A stretch of DNA of 64,000 nucleotides from Lachnospiraceae bacterium (GCA_017416505.1 JAFQCI010000003.1:5495-69494), one strand, 5' to 3'. Numbered from the stretch's first letter, positions 53,490-61,915 are shown. The notes: a model not told the origin generated them from the letters alone. Numbers and translations: made by a program.

Positions 53490-53935
53490 GTTCCAATTTG
53501 TCGAAATGTTACATGGATACTGGACATTGTGCCAGTATCTTTTTTAATTCCCAAAACACCGAAATATTTAGATGAAATATTATATAAATCAAACTTTCCA
53601 AAGTGTGGCTACGGAGTTATAATGGTAGCATTAATATTGAATTCTTACTTGAGGTATTTTTAGGGATTTATTATCTGTTATGTCTTGTTATAAAAATTTC
53701 GGGAAAACCTTGAAAACACTAAAATTTTCATGGGTGTCCTATATTATATCTGGATGGAACTATGCAAATGTGAATTGATGCAGAGGATAGTCTCGAAGTT
53801 TGGTAAATATTAAAACTTGTAAAAATCGAACGATTTTGTTGATAAAATCGTTCGATTTGTGTATAATATAATTGAAAAGAGAGATTCTCTTTTTAAGATG
53901 ATAAATAGTTGTTCTTCAAGAAAGAGGATGATGAT
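53490..53935. other. Intergenic region with terminator and toxin-antitoxin promoter
   Basis: 446 bp without a gene. It holds a terminator GATACTGG-ACATTGTG-CCAGTATC-TTTTTT (53517-53545) for the XRE gene and the palindrome/promoter at 53823-53867. The AT-rich stretch between shows nothing else recognisable. Confidence 0.7.
53823..53867 (+). promoter_or_regulatory. Promoter and palindromic operator of the toxin-antitoxin pair
   Basis: A perfect 15-bp inverted repeat AAATCGAACGATTTT / AAAATCGTTCGATTT (53823-53837, 53844-53858) surrounds and overlaps TTGATA (53839-53844), which is 17 bp from TATAAT (53862-53867). A repressor bound here would block RNA polymerase, as expected for autoregulated antitoxins. 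Confidence 0.85.
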
Positions 53936-54151
53936 ATGTCTATTACCGCAACTGAATTAAAAATTAATCTTGGCAAATATCTTACACTTGCAGAAACAGA
54001 GGATATTTATATTACTCGTAACGGAAAAGTTGTTGCAAAATTGTCTAACCCATATCAGGACAGAGTTGATGTTGCTAAGTCATTATTTGGTGTTCTTTCA
54101 AATGATATGACTCTAGAAGAAACACGGGAAGAAAGGTTGAATACAATATGA
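53936..54151 (+). CDS. Type II antitoxin, Phd/YefM family
   Basis: 71 residues from ATG 53936: the N-terminal DNA-binding fold with SITATELKINLGKYLTLA and IYITRNGKVVAKLSNP, and a C-terminal tail that would cover the toxin. It overlaps the PIN toxin start by 4 bp. Presumably it binds the palindrome upstream. Confidence 0.88.
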   Translation: MSITATELKINLGKYLTLAETEDIYITRNGKVVAKLSNPYQDRVDVAKSLFGVLSNDMTLEETREERLNTI

Positions 54152-54579
54152 GAGTTTTAGTTGATACCTGTGTTATCATCGATGCATTACAGTCTCGTGT
54201 TCCGTTTGCAGAAGCAGCACAAAAGCTTTTTATATATTCGGCAAATAAGCAATTTGAGGGTTATATTACTGCAAAGTCAGTTACAGATATATATTATCTG
54301 ACACATCGTTTAACACATAGCGATGCGGAAACACGAAAGATTTTGAGCAAACTTTTTACTTTGTTTCATTTGTTGGATACTACTTCTTTAGACTGCCGAA
54401 AAGCAATATCTTCTGAAGTTGGTGATTATGAAGATGCTATTATGGTAGAAACAGCAATTCGTTCAGAAATGGATTGTATAGTAACCAGAAATGTGAAGGA
54501 CTATGCGAAATCTTCTGCTAAGGTGTGTGAACCTTCTGCATTAATAAAGTTATTAGAGGAAGAAAACAAAACTGAATAA
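54148..54579 (+). CDS. PIN-domain ribonuclease toxin (VapC-like)
   Basis: 143 residues with the PIN acidic residues: Asp6 in VLVDTCVIIDAL, GDYEDAIMVETA in the middle and TRNVKDY near the end. Metal-dependent RNase that would arrest translation when free of its antitoxin. ATGA overlap with the antitoxin gene is the standard arrangement. Confidence 0.9.
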   Translation: MRVLVDTCVIIDALQSRVPFAEAAQKLFIYSANKQFEGYITAKSVTDIYYLTHRLTHSDAETRKILSKLFTLFHLLDTTSLDCRKAISSEVGDYEDAIMVETAIRSEMDCIVTRNVKDYAKSSAKVCEPSALIKLLEEENKTE

Positions 54580-54669
54580 AAACAATAAGGGAATAATTAG
54601 TGGAATATCAAGTAGGCTGACACTGGTTATACTATTATTGCTACGGTTTGTTTCTGTGTAATATATTTT

Positions 54670-54852
54670 GTGAGTTGGATAGTCTATTATTGTGGAATAA
54701 CAAATACAATCGTTATTCTTGGATTAACGATACCGCCTTGTTTGGCTTTTTTGTTTTTTGCTATTGATAGAAGGAATATGATTGCAGTTATTCCTATTTC
54801 GGTTTTTACAATGTGTCATTTAATATATGGAATGGTTAATCATATAATTTAG
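54670..54852 (+). pseudogene. Small membrane protein remnant
   Basis: A 60-codon frame from GTG 54670 encodes two hydrophobic stretches but has no ribosome binding site. Just upstream, another frame (about 54583-54660) encodes GIISGISSRLTLVILLLLRF up to a stop. The two halves look like one small membrane protein split by a frameshift. A terminator follows. Confidence 0.35.
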
Positions 54853-54877
54853 ATGGATTGGAATTATCTGCTGTTGA

Positions 54878-54914
54878 AAAAGATATCTGTTAATTTGGGT
54901 ATCTTTTTTTTATA
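54878..54914 (+). terminator. Terminator
   Basis: AAAGATA...TATCTTT with a following run of T at 54903-54911, ending transcription before the serine hydrolase gene. Confidence 0.7.
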
Positions 54915-54996
54915 AAAAACTATTGAAATAAATTTCTAATTAAATTAGACTTATATATGGACGTCCCAATATTAAGAATATACGAGGTATAAAAGG

Positions 54997-55989
54997 ATGG
55001 AAAAAATAAGAGAAGTTGTAGGCAAGGAATATGCGAATACACTTGGTATTATTGCATATAAAAATGGTGAAAAGGTTATAGAAGAGTATTTTCAAGGTGC
55101 AACTAAGAATGAATCCGTACATACATTTTCAATAGTGAAAAGCATTGTGGGAATACTTGTGGGAATTGCCATTGATAAAGGGTATTTAGAGGGTGTTCAT
55201 CAAAAGGTATTAGACTTTTTCCCTGAATATAAAATAAAAAGGAATCAAGAGCAGTTAAAGGATGTAACCATCGAAAACTTTCTTACAATGACTGTTCCAT
55301 ATAAGTATAAAAGTGAACCTTGGACTAAGGTTTGTACCAGCGAAGATTGGGGCGGTAAGGTACTAGAGCAGGTTGGAGGAAAGGAACAGATTGGAGAGAG
55401 ATTCCACTACTCAACCCTTGGAATTCAAGTGTTATCGAATGTTTTAGCAAAAGCTACGGATATGAGTTTGAAAGAGTTTGCTACAAAGTATCTTTTTGAG
55501 CCACTAGGAATGAAAGAGGTACCTGATGCAAATGTTTATGACAGGGCATCCCAGGAAGAGTTTTACAAGGCAAGGGATAATCGAGGCTGGGTAAAAGACC
55601 CAAGCGGATACTATACTACAGGATGGGGTTTGTCTCTTACCACAGATGATTTTGCAAAGATTGGTGTGATGGTCTTAAATAAAGGTCTGTATAATGGCAA
55701 GAGAATCCTTTCAGAGCAATATATTAATGAGATGCTTACTGAACGTGAGGATAGTTACGGATACTTGTGGTGGATTTACAAGAAGAACAGAATGATTAAG
55801 ATTATACGAAAAGAATATAGTACGGGAAAGTATGATTCTTATTGCATGAATGGAGTAGGTGGTTCATTAGTGGCGATTATACCGGAGATTGGGGTAGTTA
55901 TTTGTATGACTTGTTCGTTGGTATATAATCCAAAGCCGAGAATGGAACTTATAAATAATTATTTGATTCCGTATATTGAAAAGTTATAG
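54997..55989 (+). CDS. Beta-lactamase-fold serine hydrolase (class C-like)
   Basis: 330 residues: the catalytic S-x-x-K is Ser45-I-V-Lys48 (TFSIVKSIVG), the second motif is the YST of FHYSTLGIQ, and a glycine-rich MNGVGGSLV stands near the end. There is no signal peptide, so it is cytoplasmic, and an esterase or peptidase role is more likely than drug hydrolysis. AAAAGG precedes the ATG. Confidence 0.85.
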   Translation: MEKIREVVGKEYANTLGIIAYKNGEKVIEEYFQGATKNESVHTFSIVKSIVGILVGIAIDKGYLEGVHQKVLDFFPEYKIKRNQEQLKDVTIENFLTMTVPYKYKSEPWTKVCTSEDWGGKVLEQVGGKEQIGERFHYSTLGIQVLSNVLAKATDMSLKEFATKYLFEPLGMKEVPDANVYDRASQEEFYKARDNRGWVKDPSGYYTTGWGLSLTTDDFAKIGVMVLNKGLYNGKRILSEQYINEMLTEREDSYGYLWWIYKKNRMIKIIRKEYSTGKYDSYCMNGVGGSLVAIIPEIGVVICMTCSLVYNPKPRMELINNYLIPYIEKL

Positions 55990-56042
55990 ACGTTTGAAAA
56001 TTATAATCTTATCAAGCAGTCTTACATATATCAAACAAAAAA

Positions 56043-56076
56043 ATACCCTACAAGATTTTTACGCCTTGCAGGGTAT
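56043..56076 (+). terminator. Terminator after the serine hydrolase
   Basis: ATACCCTACAAG pairs with CTTGCAGGGTAT with one mismatch around a 10-nt loop. The downstream T-tract is interrupted. Confidence 0.55.
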
Positions 56077-56154
56077 TGCTATTCTTTCTTCAAAAATTTG
56101 ATCAAATATTTTCATCATCATCCCTGCAAACCCGGAGCAAATCCACAAAATCAC

Positions 56155-56183
56155 TTGATTTTCGAACAAACATTCGCTATAAT
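56155..56183 (+). promoter_or_regulatory. Promoter of the type I toxin mRNA
   Basis: TTGATT (56155-56160), 17 bp, TATAAT (56178-56183). The transcript should start near 56190 and begins with hairpins CTACC...GGTAG, AGTCCT...AGGACT and GGAGG...CCTCC, giving a structured leader of about 100 nt before the start codon. Confidence 0.8.
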
Positions 56184-56293
56184 ATACTCAGGTGCTACCA
56201 TAACGGTAGGCGGTTAGTCCTTCTACGGAGGACTGTGACCTCCGATTACATAGAAATCTGCTTGCAGAAATCTTTGCAAAGGAGGAATTGCTT

Positions 56294-56392
56294 ATGTTAA
56301 TCATCGAAAGCTTGATTGCTGTGATTAGCCTATGTGCTACTTTCTTCAGCCTTGGCTATTCGCTTGGTCGAAATAGTAAAACACAAAAATAA
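56294..56392 (+). CDS. Small hydrophobic peptide, probable type I toxin
   Basis: A 32-residue peptide (MLIIESLIAVISLCATFFSL then a short polar tail GYSLGRNSKTQK): one membrane helix and a basic end, like Fst/TxpA-type toxins. AAAGGAGG lies 8 nt before ATG 56294. It is flanked by a strong promoter and a bidirectional terminator, and a convergent small RNA overlaps its 3' end. Toxicity is inferred. Confidence 0.7.
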   Translation: MLIIESLIAVISLCATFFSLGYSLGRNSKTQK

Positions 56393-56475
56393 CCGCCGGT
56401 CCTGAGAAACTTGGCGGTTATTTTTAATAACCAAACTATCTTAGGGCTAACCGTCTATCGGTAGCACTCTTTTCT
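56388..56475 (-). ncRNA. Putative antisense antitoxin RNA
   Basis: On the minus strand TTGACA (56510-56505), exactly 17 bp, and TATTCT (56487-56482) form a strong promoter. The RNA would start near 56475 and run about 85 nt to the shared terminator. It begins GAGTGCTACCGATAGACGGT, close in sequence to the 5' end of the toxin mRNA, and is fully complementary to the toxin mRNA's 3' end. Confidence 0.65.
56391..56425. terminator. Shared bidirectional terminator of toxin and antisense RNA
   Basis: AACCGCC (56391-56397) pairs with GGCGGTT (56413-56419). A T-rich tract lies on the right and an A-rich tract on the left, so it can end transcripts from either strand. Confidence 0.8.
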
Positions 56476-56563
56476 ATAACTAGAATACCACGTTCCCGCC
56501 ATTCTGTCAAACATTTATTCGGTTATCAAGTTTCGTACAAATCTAAATTTGAGGAGGAATCAG

Positions 56564-56860
56564 ATGAAAACTTATACAATCTGTGGAAGTATGCGATTTG
56601 AAAAAGAAATGAAAAAAATTGCTTATGACCTAGAAATTAATAAAGGATATAATATATTGCAATGTGTTTACTGTGGAGAAAATGTTGTTCCAACTGAGGA
56701 AGAATTTTTGCGACTTGCAGTTGCACATTACAGAAAAATAGACCTAAGTGACGGCATATATGTTGTAAATATTGATGGTTATATTGGTGAATCAGTAAAA
56801 AAAGAAATTGTGTATGCTGAAGAACTTGGTAAAGAAGTATTGTATCATTACAATTCATAG
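56564..56860 (+). CDS. Nucleoside 2-deoxyribosyltransferase-like protein
   Basis: About 98 residues: TYTICGSMRFEKEMKK at the start, a middle part with KIDLSDGIYVVNIDGYIGE and SVKKEIVYAEELGKEVLY at the end. This is the short Rossmann-like layout of the nucleoside deoxyribosyltransferase superfamily. Substrate unknown; relatives occur in defence islands. ATG 56564 follows GAGGAGG; the frame open from 56549 is not needed. Confidence 0.7.
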   Translation: MKTYTICGSMRFEKEMKKIAYDLEINKGYNILQCVYCGENVVPTEEEFLRLAVAHYRKIDLSDGIYVVNIDGYIGESVKKEIVYAEELGKEVLYHYNS

Positions 56861-56931
56861 ATTTGTAGGCAACACAAACTTTCAGTAATATTGAGAGGAT
56901 GCTTTGAAATATTTAGCTAGGAGGAAAAATA

Positions 56932-57603
56932 GTGAACAACAATGTTTATTTTAAATCGAAATGGTTTGAAAAATGTATAAGAGATTATTTGGAACTTGGG
57001 GAGGATGAACCTATAACAAAGAATGTGTTAAGTGCTATCAAATACCTTTATGTTGGCACAACACATGATTATGAGCTTGCGTTTGGGAAAGGTGATTTGC
57101 CAAAGGGGTTTTATTTTGAAGATGTGGGAGATGAGTGGAAGTGTTGTGTTTGTAATCCGGGCAGATATGCGTCACTGAATGATTTTATCCAAATCGTTGA
57201 TTGGGGATATGGTCGTAAGGTATTGACCTTAAGAAGGGAAATTCTGAAGGAAATGGAGGAAGAAAAGCCTCTTTACGAATTAGCAAGCAAAACTGAAATG
57301 GACAAGTTCCATGCAAGTGTTAAGCGGTATTATGCAGAATCCGAAGATTTTTTAGGACTTGTTGAGGATGAGGAAACTTGCGATATGGGGATATTAATTC
57401 CGGAAGATTTTGCCTATCTTGTAGGTTTGGAAACAATTCGTTTTATGGATTGTGAAACGGAAATACATAGACTGGGATTTATGAGGGAATTACCTAATTT
57501 GAGAGTTCTTGAGTTGGGTCAGGTTCGCTTGGAAAATATGGAAGGTATTGAAAGATTAGAAGGGTTGGAAACACTTTGTATTTGGCCGAAAATTAATTAT
57601 TGA
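56932..57603 (+). CDS. Hypothetical protein with C-terminal leucine-rich repeats
   Basis: 223 residues. The N-terminal two thirds match nothing I know, with a Trp/Cys-rich middle (EWKCCVCNPGRY). The end has two or three leucine-rich repeat units (LVGLETIRFMDC, LPNLRVLELGQVRLENM, LEGLETLCIWP). It starts at GTG 56932 after AGGAGG. It could be an immunity-type protein, given the Imm51 gene next to it; inference. Confidence 0.6.
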   Translation: MNNNVYFKSKWFEKCIRDYLELGEDEPITKNVLSAIKYLYVGTTHDYELAFGKGDLPKGFYFEDVGDEWKCCVCNPGRYASLNDFIQIVDWGYGRKVLTLRREILKEMEEEKPLYELASKTEMDKFHASVKRYYAESEDFLGLVEDEETCDMGILIPEDFAYLVGLETIRFMDCETEIHRLGFMRELPNLRVLELGQVRLENMEGIERLEGLETLCIWPKINY

Positions 57604-57700
57604 TTGAATTGTGTAGAATTCTTAGAAGGTTTAAATGAATATTATTTATAATTGGTGACAGAACTATACGAGTAATTTTAAATTTGAAAGGAGAATAACA

Positions 57701-58048
57701 ATGACAGAACAATTTGAAAAGGAAATAGCACCTTTCTTTTGGGTAGAATACGACACTGGTGCATCGGTTTGCTTAAATGTAGGAGAGTATTTGCAAGATA
57801 TTTTTGATACTCGCGAAGATGAAGGCTTTGTGGGAAATGGTTATGACTGGGAAAGTTTAGCACAAGTATTTTTGGAGGAAAAGTGTTTAGATTTACAAGA
57901 AAAAATCGATTTTGACTCAGAGGCGGGTATGTTTTGTACTTATTCAAATGATAAAGAAGCCTTGTCGGATTTTATTCTTCGGTTCAAGAAAACCTGCGAG
58001 GATAAGGCTTTAATTTTAGACTTATTCAGTAGAGCAGAATTGGACTGA
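57701..58048 (+). CDS. Immunity protein 51 (Imm51) family
   Basis: 115 acidic residues with the family core DTREDEGFVGNGYDWESLA and FDSEAGMFCTYS. Imm51 proteins protect against polymorphic-toxin effectors. No cognate toxin gene is seen in the window, so this looks like an orphan immunity gene. GAAAGGAG precedes the start. Confidence 0.82.
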   Translation: MTEQFEKEIAPFFWVEYDTGASVCLNVGEYLQDIFDTREDEGFVGNGYDWESLAQVFLEEKCLDLQEKIDFDSEAGMFCTYSNDKEALSDFILRFKKTCEDKALILDLFSRAELD

Positions 58049-58095
58049 TAGGAGAGATAGAAAATGATACTATTTACAATGAATAATGAATATGA

Positions 58096-58218
58096 AGGGT
58101 CAAACTAAAGAAAGTTACTCAAGCTACAAGATTGCACATAGTATATTGTAGAGAATGCGGTCATACGGTAGATTCAATTGAGGAAATTTGCGATAAATCA
58201 AGATTCAAATATAATTAA
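58096..58218 (+). pseudogene. Decayed small zinc-finger-like gene fragment
   Basis: The frame 58096-58218 encodes KVTQATRLHIVYCRECGHTV followed by DSIEEICDKSRFKYN and stop, with a CxxC pair. There is no start codon, and an ATG in another frame stops early, so a frameshift separates start and body. Confidence 0.35.
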
Positions 58219-58236
58219 AACAGAGTGGAGGTTTTT

Positions 58237-58850
58237 ATGGCATTAATAAAAAATGAAATACCAATATTAGAATTTGATTCAGAAGCGCAGGCAATATTAA
58301 TGCCAGAACATGGATGGGATTGCAAGTTTACGAAAAAAGCAGTGATGCTTTTTATGGAAGCCGAAATCGAAGAATATGTATTAAAAAATAAGTGTGAGAT
58401 AATTGGACAGTTTGAGAGTGTGACGAAAACGTTTTATGTGTATAAGACGATTTTATACCAACAAAGGCTCTTAGACAGGAAGGCACTTCGTATCATTATC
58501 TGCCACCTGCAAGGGAAGTTGAAATTGATGAAAGAGCAGTTTGGGCAATCGAAAAAGCATTGATGAAAAATGGAAAGACCTATCGAAAGTGCAAAACATG
58601 GACAACGGATGGTTTTTACCGAGAAACAAAAGAAATGGTTTTATATCGAAAAGAGGAAGGATATTCTGTGGTAGAGATGGAGTGTGCATCTTTGGCAGCG
58701 TGTGCAAAAATGAGAGGTGTTATATTTGGTCAGCTATTATTTACCGCAGACTCATTGGCAAATATTGAAGAACATGTTGAGCGGAATTGGGGAAATGAAC
58801 ATTTTGCATATGCTATGAATTTAGCATTTGATGCAGTTTTGGAGGTGTAA
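58237..58850 (+). pseudogene. Nucleoside phosphorylase with internal deletion and frameshift
   Basis: The 5' part (ATG 58237) encodes the N-terminus of a uridine/purine phosphorylase-like protein (IKNEIPILEFDSEAQAI, FESVTKTFYVYK). After about 58460 the family sequence resumes in another frame (ALRQEGTSYHYLPPAREVEI), continuing to VEMECASLAACAKMRG and LFTADSLANIEEHVE. The central glycine-rich catalytic segment, perhaps 60-80 residues, is missing. Inactive unless sequencing error explains it. Confidence 0.75.
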
Positions 58851-58852
58851 TG

Positions 58853-59728
58853 ATGAGAACAGAGAAAGAAATGTACCATATGATGTTGCAAATCGCAGAA
58901 GAAGATGAACGTATCAGGGCTGTGTATATGAATGGTTCAAGAACGAATCAGAATGTGGAAAAAGATATTTTTCAAGATTATGATGTAGTGTATGTTGTAA
59001 CGGATACAAAGCCATTTATTGAGGAAAAAGACTGGATAAATAAATTTGGTGAGATTTGGTTTATGCAATATCCGGATGAACACCCTGATTATCCAAGTGA
59101 TAAGGCGAATTTTTATGGATGGTTGGTGCAATTTAAGGATGGAAACAGGATAGATTTGCATGTTGAATCTATAGAACATGCAAAGGAACATATAAGGGAT
59201 GACAAGCTATGTAAAATATTGTTAGATAAAGATAATATTTTGCCGGATATACCAGAAGCTACTGATGAAGATTACCATGTAAAAAGACCAACTACAGAGC
59301 AGTTTGTATGTACATGTACAGAGTTTTGGTGGTGCCTTAACAATGTGGCAAAGGGTTTGTGGAGAGAAGAAATTTTGTATGTGCAGGATATGATAAACTT
59401 TTGCGTGCGTAAGCAATTGGAGAAAGTCTTATCATGGAAAATAGGTATAAAGACAGATTTTTCTGTTAGTGTGGGAAAATCTGCAAAATATATGTATAAG
59501 TGGTTAGAACAAGAAGAATATGATGAGTATTTATCTACCTATGCGTCAGGAAATACAAAAGATTGCTGGCGGGCAGTATTTAAAATGACAGACCTATTTT
59601 CAAAGATAGCAAAGAATGTGGCAGAAGAATTAGGATATACCTATAATTCTGAAGACGAAAATGCCTGTATAGATTTTTTGAACATTGTTCGTGATTTACC
59701 AAGGGATGCAAAGGAAATAGTTTCATAG
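58853..59728 (+). CDS. Aminoglycoside 6-adenylyltransferase-like (ANT(6)) protein
   Basis: About 291 residues of the AadE family: nucleotidyltransferase motif MNGSRTNQNV...DYDVVYVV with the metal aspartates, WFMQYPDEHPDYP, IDLHVES and the C-terminal helical domain with FWWCLNNVAKGLWREE. It could modify streptomycin, but chromosomal relatives in Clostridia often confer no resistance. ATG 58853 is 6 nt after GGAGGT, which is in the end of the preceding pseudogene. Confidence 0.85.
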   Translation: MRTEKEMYHMMLQIAEEDERIRAVYMNGSRTNQNVEKDIFQDYDVVYVVTDTKPFIEEKDWINKFGEIWFMQYPDEHPDYPSDKANFYGWLVQFKDGNRIDLHVESIEHAKEHIRDDKLCKILLDKDNILPDIPEATDEDYHVKRPTTEQFVCTCTEFWWCLNNVAKGLWREEILYVQDMINFCVRKQLEKVLSWKIGIKTDFSVSVGKSAKYMYKWLEQEEYDEYLSTYASGNTKDCWRAVFKMTDLFSKIAKNVAEELGYTYNSEDENACIDFLNIVRDLPRDAKEIVS

Positions 59729-59841
59729 AGATATAAGGTAACTCAACCAAGGGTTGAATTAGTCTTAGAAACTCTCCCATGTGGTTATTGTTGAAGGGTT
59801 TATGCGTAAGTTATTATAAAATAAAAACGGAGGTATTTTAT

Positions 59842-61092
59842 ATGCTTAATAGTATTAAAATGGGTAATTTTATAATGGACAAACGCAAAGCCCTTGGTTT
59901 AACTCAACAACAACTTGCAGATGAACTAAATATTTCGTTTCAGGCTGTATCTAAGTGGGAGAATGGAACCACATATCCGAATATAGAAATACTGAAAGAT
60001 TTAGCGATAGCTTTAGGTGTATCAGTAGATGAAATTTTATCTGGCAGCGAAAAAGATGTGGAAGGTTTATCCTATAGCAAAGCAGGGATTGATATAGCAT
60101 ATACTGACACAATAAAAAAGGAAATGTCAAAGCATTTAGAAACAGGGGATAAGCGTGTTTTGAATGGTTTAGGACCATTTGCATCTTTGTATGACATTCA
60201 TTTTCCTGACATAAAAAATCCTGTTTTGGTATTGAAATCGGAGGAACCGGGTTCTAAGCAAAAACTTGCTATGGAATATGGATATACCGAATCGATTTGC
60301 CATGATATGATAAATCACTTAGTAAATGATATAGTAGTGATGGGAGCAAAGCCTTTAGCTGTTTTGGATACCATTGTATGTGGCAATGCGGAAAAGGACA
60401 CTATTAAAACACTAGTAAAAGGGGTATCGGATGCTTGCAAGTTTAATGAATGTTCCTTGGTAGGTGGAGAAACTTCCATACAACCGTTGGTGGTAGAATC
60501 GGGAGTTTATGTTTTAACCTCAAGTATTGCCGGAATCGTAGAAAAATCAAAGGTAATTGATGGTTCTGCAATCGAAGAAGGTGATGTTGTTTTGGCAATT
60601 GCATCCAATGGTTTACATACAAACGGATACTCCTTAGTACGTTTATTGATGGATAAAATGCCACAGATTAAGTTGGATAAAATAGATGGATTAACCTTTA
60701 TCGAGCAAATTATGAAGCCACATACACCATATTATAAAGCAATAAAGGGATTGTTCGAAAAAGATATCATACATGGAATGGCTCATATTACTGGAGGAGG
60801 AATAGAAGGAAATCTATGTAGAGTAGTTCCGGATGGATTAAGTGCGAAAATTGATTTGTCCAAAATGCGGGTATTAAACATTTTTAAGTATATCCGTAAT
60901 AGCGGAAATATTAGTGATGAAGAGATGCTAAGGACGTTTAATTGTGGAGTCGGTTTTAATTTAGTTGTGCCTCAAAAGAATAAGGATATGGTCATGAAAC
61001 ATATCCAACAATTCTATGATTGCTATGAAATAGGAAAAATAGAAAAAGGAGATAATAAAGTAGTATTTGAAAAACGAATCAATTGGTTGTAG
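59842..61092 (+). CDS. XRE helix-turn-helix fused to a PurM (AIR synthase)-like domain
   Basis: 416 residues. Residues 1-70 are a Cro/CI helix-turn-helix (KALGLTQQQLADELNISFQA, VSKWENGTTYPN). From about 75 on, the protein is PurM-like: SYSKAGIDI, GLGPFASLYD, HLVNDIVVMGAKPLAVLD, SLVGGETS, ASNGLHTNGYSLVR, HITGGGIEGN and a late FNCGVGFNLVV. PurM makes 5-aminoimidazole ribonucleotide with ATP. Fusion to a repressor domain is unusual. GGAGG is 8 nt before ATG 59842. Confidence 0.85.
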   Translation: MLNSIKMGNFIMDKRKALGLTQQQLADELNISFQAVSKWENGTTYPNIEILKDLAIALGVSVDEILSGSEKDVEGLSYSKAGIDIAYTDTIKKEMSKHLETGDKRVLNGLGPFASLYDIHFPDIKNPVLVLKSEEPGSKQKLAMEYGYTESICHDMINHLVNDIVVMGAKPLAVLDTIVCGNAEKDTIKTLVKGVSDACKFNECSLVGGETSIQPLVVESGVYVLTSSIAGIVEKSKVIDGSAIEEGDVVLAIASNGLHTNGYSLVRLLMDKMPQIKLDKIDGLTFIEQIMKPHTPYYKAIKGLFEKDIIHGMAHITGGGIEGNLCRVVPDGLSAKIDLSKMRVLNIFKYIRNSGNISDEEMLRTFNCGVGFNLVVPQKNKDMVMKHIQQFYDCYEIGKIEKGDNKVVFEKRINWL

Positions 61093-61189
61093 TTAGTAAA
61101 ATACAAATAAAAATTTGACAATAACTAATACTGTTCTTATACTATAGGATGATAGAGGTTTGTATTGATGTGATTTTTGGAGAAAAATA

Positions 61190-61915
61190 ATGTTAAACTA
61201 TATTAAAAATTTATTTGGAAATAAGAAAGAAGCGATGAACCAAGTTCAAATGCAAGATATACAGGAGACTTCTACAACCACAGTGCCAGCTTCTGATACA
61301 TATAAGAAAAGTACCAGATTATCTGAGGAAGATTTGGAACAGTGTTTATCTCAGCAAACAACGTCATTTCAGTGTGGAAGTGCTATTCTTGTAGCAATTG
61401 GAAAAGAAAATGAACTTTTTTTGATTCATTATTTTAGTAATACATTTTACATTGTTAAAGTGGCTTATGAAAATAGTAAACTAAATGTGATATATGATTA
61501 CCGCAGAAAAAGTTTTTTATTGGAGGAATTTCAATATCGAATCATGGAAGATGGTGTAATTGCCATATTGAAATTGACAAATTCCGAAGTAGAATTTACG
61601 GTGAAAGCACAGGTAAATTACCAGGGAGAATGCGAAATTGTTAGAAATCAAGCCGCAATGTATGATGGATTTCTTGCTAATCTTGATACATACCGCAAAA
61701 ATATTAACGGGGCTGCTATGGAAAGACGAAAGGAAAAGGGATACCTGGAACTGATTTCAGCCGTTTGCAAGATAAGTATTGCGGATAGAAAGGTTATATT
61801 TGGGTTGTTGGATGAAAATAGAAAAAATGAGGCGATAAAGCAAATACAGCAGAAGACAGGTCTGGGACTGGCGGATTGTGTGAAGATAGCAGAAAGTCCA
61901 TATATGTATTTGTAA
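61190..61915 (+). CDS. Hypothetical protein with L7/L12 C-terminal-like end
   Basis: 241 residues. The centre (about 60-150) is a beta-rich domain I do not recognise. The last 40 residues, LLDENRKNEAIKQIQQKTGL then GLADCVKIAESP, resemble the ribosomal L7/L12 C-terminal fold (K-x-E-A-I-K...G-L-G-L-x-x-A/C). It has no signal peptide. Function unknown. Confidence 0.55.
   Translation: MLNYIKNLFGNKKEAMNQVQMQDIQETSTTTVPASDTYKKSTRLSEEDLEQCLSQQTTSFQCGSAILVAIGKENELFLIHYFSNTFYIVKVAYENSKLNVIYDYRRKSFLLEEFQYRIMEDGVIAILKLTNSEVEFTVKAQVNYQGECEIVRNQAAMYDGFLANLDTYRKNINGAAMERRKEKGYLELISAVCKISIADRKVIFGLLDENRKNEAIKQIQQKTGLGLADCVKIAESPYMYL

Noticed and set aside
56076..56300. A 74-codon frame before the small hydrophobic peptide
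   Set aside because: No ribosome binding site, and it runs through the toxin promoter and the leader hairpins. The 32-residue frame at 56294 has a strong ribosome binding site.
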